Source: DASXZH01 sp963829965 (GTDB taxonomy: Bacteria; Armatimonadota; Fimbriimonadia; Fimbriimonadales; Fimbriimonadaceae). Taken from it: DNA of 64,000 bases. Under the pieces are notes generated by a model that was not told the origin of the DNA, ran no database searches, and saw only the letters and a list, made by a program, of their open reading frames with translations. The position numbers and the translations under genes are program-made. Shown here one piece after another: positions 62,754-64,000 of the stretch. The stretch covers positions 1-64,000 of the forward strand of contig CAWHLK010000037.1 of the NCBI GenBank assembly GCA_963829965.1. The letters are read 5' to 3'. Position 1 is the stretch's first letter. The number at the start of each line of letters is the position of its first letter.

Positions 62754-64000
62754 CTTCCCCTTCCCTCATACTTGTTCCCTCCACGCCGGATGTAAGCACG
62801 ACCTTTCTTTCGGATAGCGATTCAAATCGCTCGGACGAGATTCTACGAATTATCAAATAGATCAAGAAGGCGACGATCAGGCCGCCGAAATACGCGGCCC
62901 AGCCGAGCCCGTATTTGTTTCCGGTTTCATCGTCGCCTGGGTTGGTCACCACGATCCACAGGCCGACGAGCATAAAGTTGGTGACTGCCAGCGGAAGCAG
63001 CGACCGCCAGCCAAGCGCCATCAACTGGTCGTACCGAAGCCTTGGAAGGGTTGCGCGAATCCAGATGAAGCAGCTGAAGACGGTGGCGACTTTGCCCATG
63101 AAGATGATGCCTGCGATCGCGGAGTTCCATCCGGTGAATTTGCCGGTTCCCTGCCAGCTGTTCCAATCCAACGGCAGCGCATGGTAGCCGCCCAGGAAGA
63201 CGGCCACGAAGATGGCGCTGAAAACAAACATCGCGGCATATTCTCCCATAAAGAACACGGCGAACTTCATGGAGCTGTATTCGGTGTGATAGCCGGCGAT
63301 GAGTTCGTTTTCCGCTTCGGGAAGGTCAAAGGGCGCGCGGTTGGTTTCAGCGATGGCGCAGATCGCGAAGATCACCGCGGCGATAAAACCGTACGGCGTG
63401 ATGATCAGCCAGTTCTGCACGTGGGGAACGAACCCGAGCCAGGGTTCTTCCTGGAACTTGACCATGTCCGTCATTCTCAGCGACCCGGTCGCGAGAACCG
63501 CGGCGGCAAGGGACATGCCCATCGCGAGCTCGTAGCTGATGAGTTGGGCGGAGGATCTCAGCCCGCCCATGAGCGAATACTTGTTGTTGGAAGCGTAACC
63601 GGCAAGCACGATGCCGTAAACGCCGAGGCTGCTGACCGCGAGGACGTACAGAACGCCGATGTTCACATCGGCGATGGGCGTAAGCAGCGTGTTCGGCCCC
63701 CAAGGGAGGGTGCCGGCGAGGGCAAAAGCGGGGAAGAGGGCGACGGCGGGAGCGGTGAAATAAACCAGCCGGTCGATGGCGGCGGGGGTGATGTCTTCTT
63801 TGAGGAAGAGCTTGACGCCGTCGCAAATTGTTTGGAGGAGGCCCTGAGGGCCGACCCGGTTCGGTCCATGGCGATCCTGCATCCAGCTAAGAAGCCGCCT
63901 TTCCCACCAAATAAGGCCGGGCACGAGGAGCAGAATGGGGACGACGACGATGAGGACGCGGACGGTTGCGCCCCAAATCCCATGTTCCTGAAGCCCTCTA
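62740..64000 (-). CDS. nuoH: NADH-quinone oxidoreductase subunit H, partial
   Basis: About 420 residues are visible; the frame stays open to the right edge, and the first visible residues are RGLQEHGIWGATVRVLIVV. The PGLIWWERRLLSWMQDRHGPNRVGPQGLLQ start block, ETNRAPFDLPEAENELIAGYHTEYSSMKF (quinone cavity) and RATLPRLRYDQLMALGW are NuoH blocks. It forms the quinone-binding heel of complex I. The C-terminal tail (about 30 residues after the last helix, FESLSERKVVLTSGVEG) is soluble and longer than usual. GTG 63924-type internal starts are not needed. Confidence 0.95.
   Translation of the reverse strand, partial: RGLQEHGIWGATVRVLIVVVPILLLVPGLIWWERRLLSWMQDRHGPNRVGPQGLLQTICDGVKLFLKEDITPAAIDRLVYFTAPAVALFPAFALAGTLPWGPNTLLTPIADVNIGVLYVLAVSSLGVYGIVLAGYASNNKYSLMGGLRSSAQLISYELAMGMSLAAAVLATGSLRMTDMVKFQEEPWLGFVPHVQNWLIITPYGFIAAVIFAICAIAETNRAPFDLPEAENELIAGYHTEYSSMKFAVFFMGEYAAMFVFSAIFVAVFLGGYHALPLDWNSWQGTGKFTGWNSAIAGIIFMGKVATVFSCFIWIRATLPRLRYDQLMALGWRSLLPLAVTNFMLVGLWIVVTNPGDDETGNKYGLGWAAYFGGLIVAFLIYLIIRRISSERFESLSERKVVLTSGVEGTSMREGEVATT

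Overview
The window looks like chromosomal DNA of an Armatimonadota bacterium, most likely of the Fimbriimonadia type. The reasons are many type IV prepilin-like proteins of the H-X9-DG kind whose N-terminus continues ...LLVVIAIIAILAAILFPVFAQAK, a FliA/WhiG-type sigma factor, frequent TTG and GTG starts, and moderate-to-high GC. This placement is inference; there is no rRNA to confirm it. I see no insertion sequence, phage or CRISPR.

Layout: 1-2.4 kb holds a cut-off HAD phosphatase, a small P-loop kinase, a frameshifted TlpA-like redoxin, and an ECF sigma/zinc anti-sigma pair whose divergent promoters share a GGAAC -35. 2.4-7.0 kb encodes an indolepyruvate-type 2-oxoacid oxidoreductase whose beta subunit is fused to a complete ADP-forming acyl-CoA synthetase. 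7.1-10.3 kb is a compact pqqABCDE operon, including a 24-residue PqqA.

11.3-29.6 kb is a glucuronoxylan utilisation locus: CE7 acetyl esterase, GH10 xylanase, a solute-binding protein/permease fusion plus a second permease, GH52 beta-xylosidase, a LacI regulator, GH115 alpha-glucuronidase, xylose isomerase and a CE15-SGNH double esterase. Similar 18-bp palindromes (TGATTTA-N4-TAAATCA) lie before lacI, the CE7-GH10 operon, the CE15 operon and, degenerately, GH115; a related TTATCGATAA palindrome lies before the transporter. lacI appears co-transcribed with a prepilin, two lipoproteins and GH52.

29.6-43.3 kb contains a selenocysteine tRNA, thymidine kinase, FmdB-type zinc ribbon, RNase E/G, a DnaA-N-like protein, an MBL hydrolase, several pilin-like genes and two divergent TPR-sulfotransferases. 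43.3-55.5 kb has an orphan AbrB/MazE-like antitoxin, a FliA/WhiG sigma, a large BTAD-ATPase regulator, a BBE-type oxidoreductase, FabI, a formimidoyltransferase, PurK, a hydrolase, a GAF protein and a TIM-barrel isomerase. 55.6-64 kb is the end of a complex I operon in order nuoH-J-K-L-M-(UroD-like)-N, with nuoI not between H and J.

Two window-wide patterns stand out. First, eleven genes carry single-base frameshifts (14 events), many in short homopolymers. All six pilin-like genes are hit (8 events in about 3.75 kb). Intact length can be restored exactly by one-base corrections, so assembly error and real decay are both possible. Second, degenerate 7-bp tandem repeats occur at six sites, one of them inside a reading frame.
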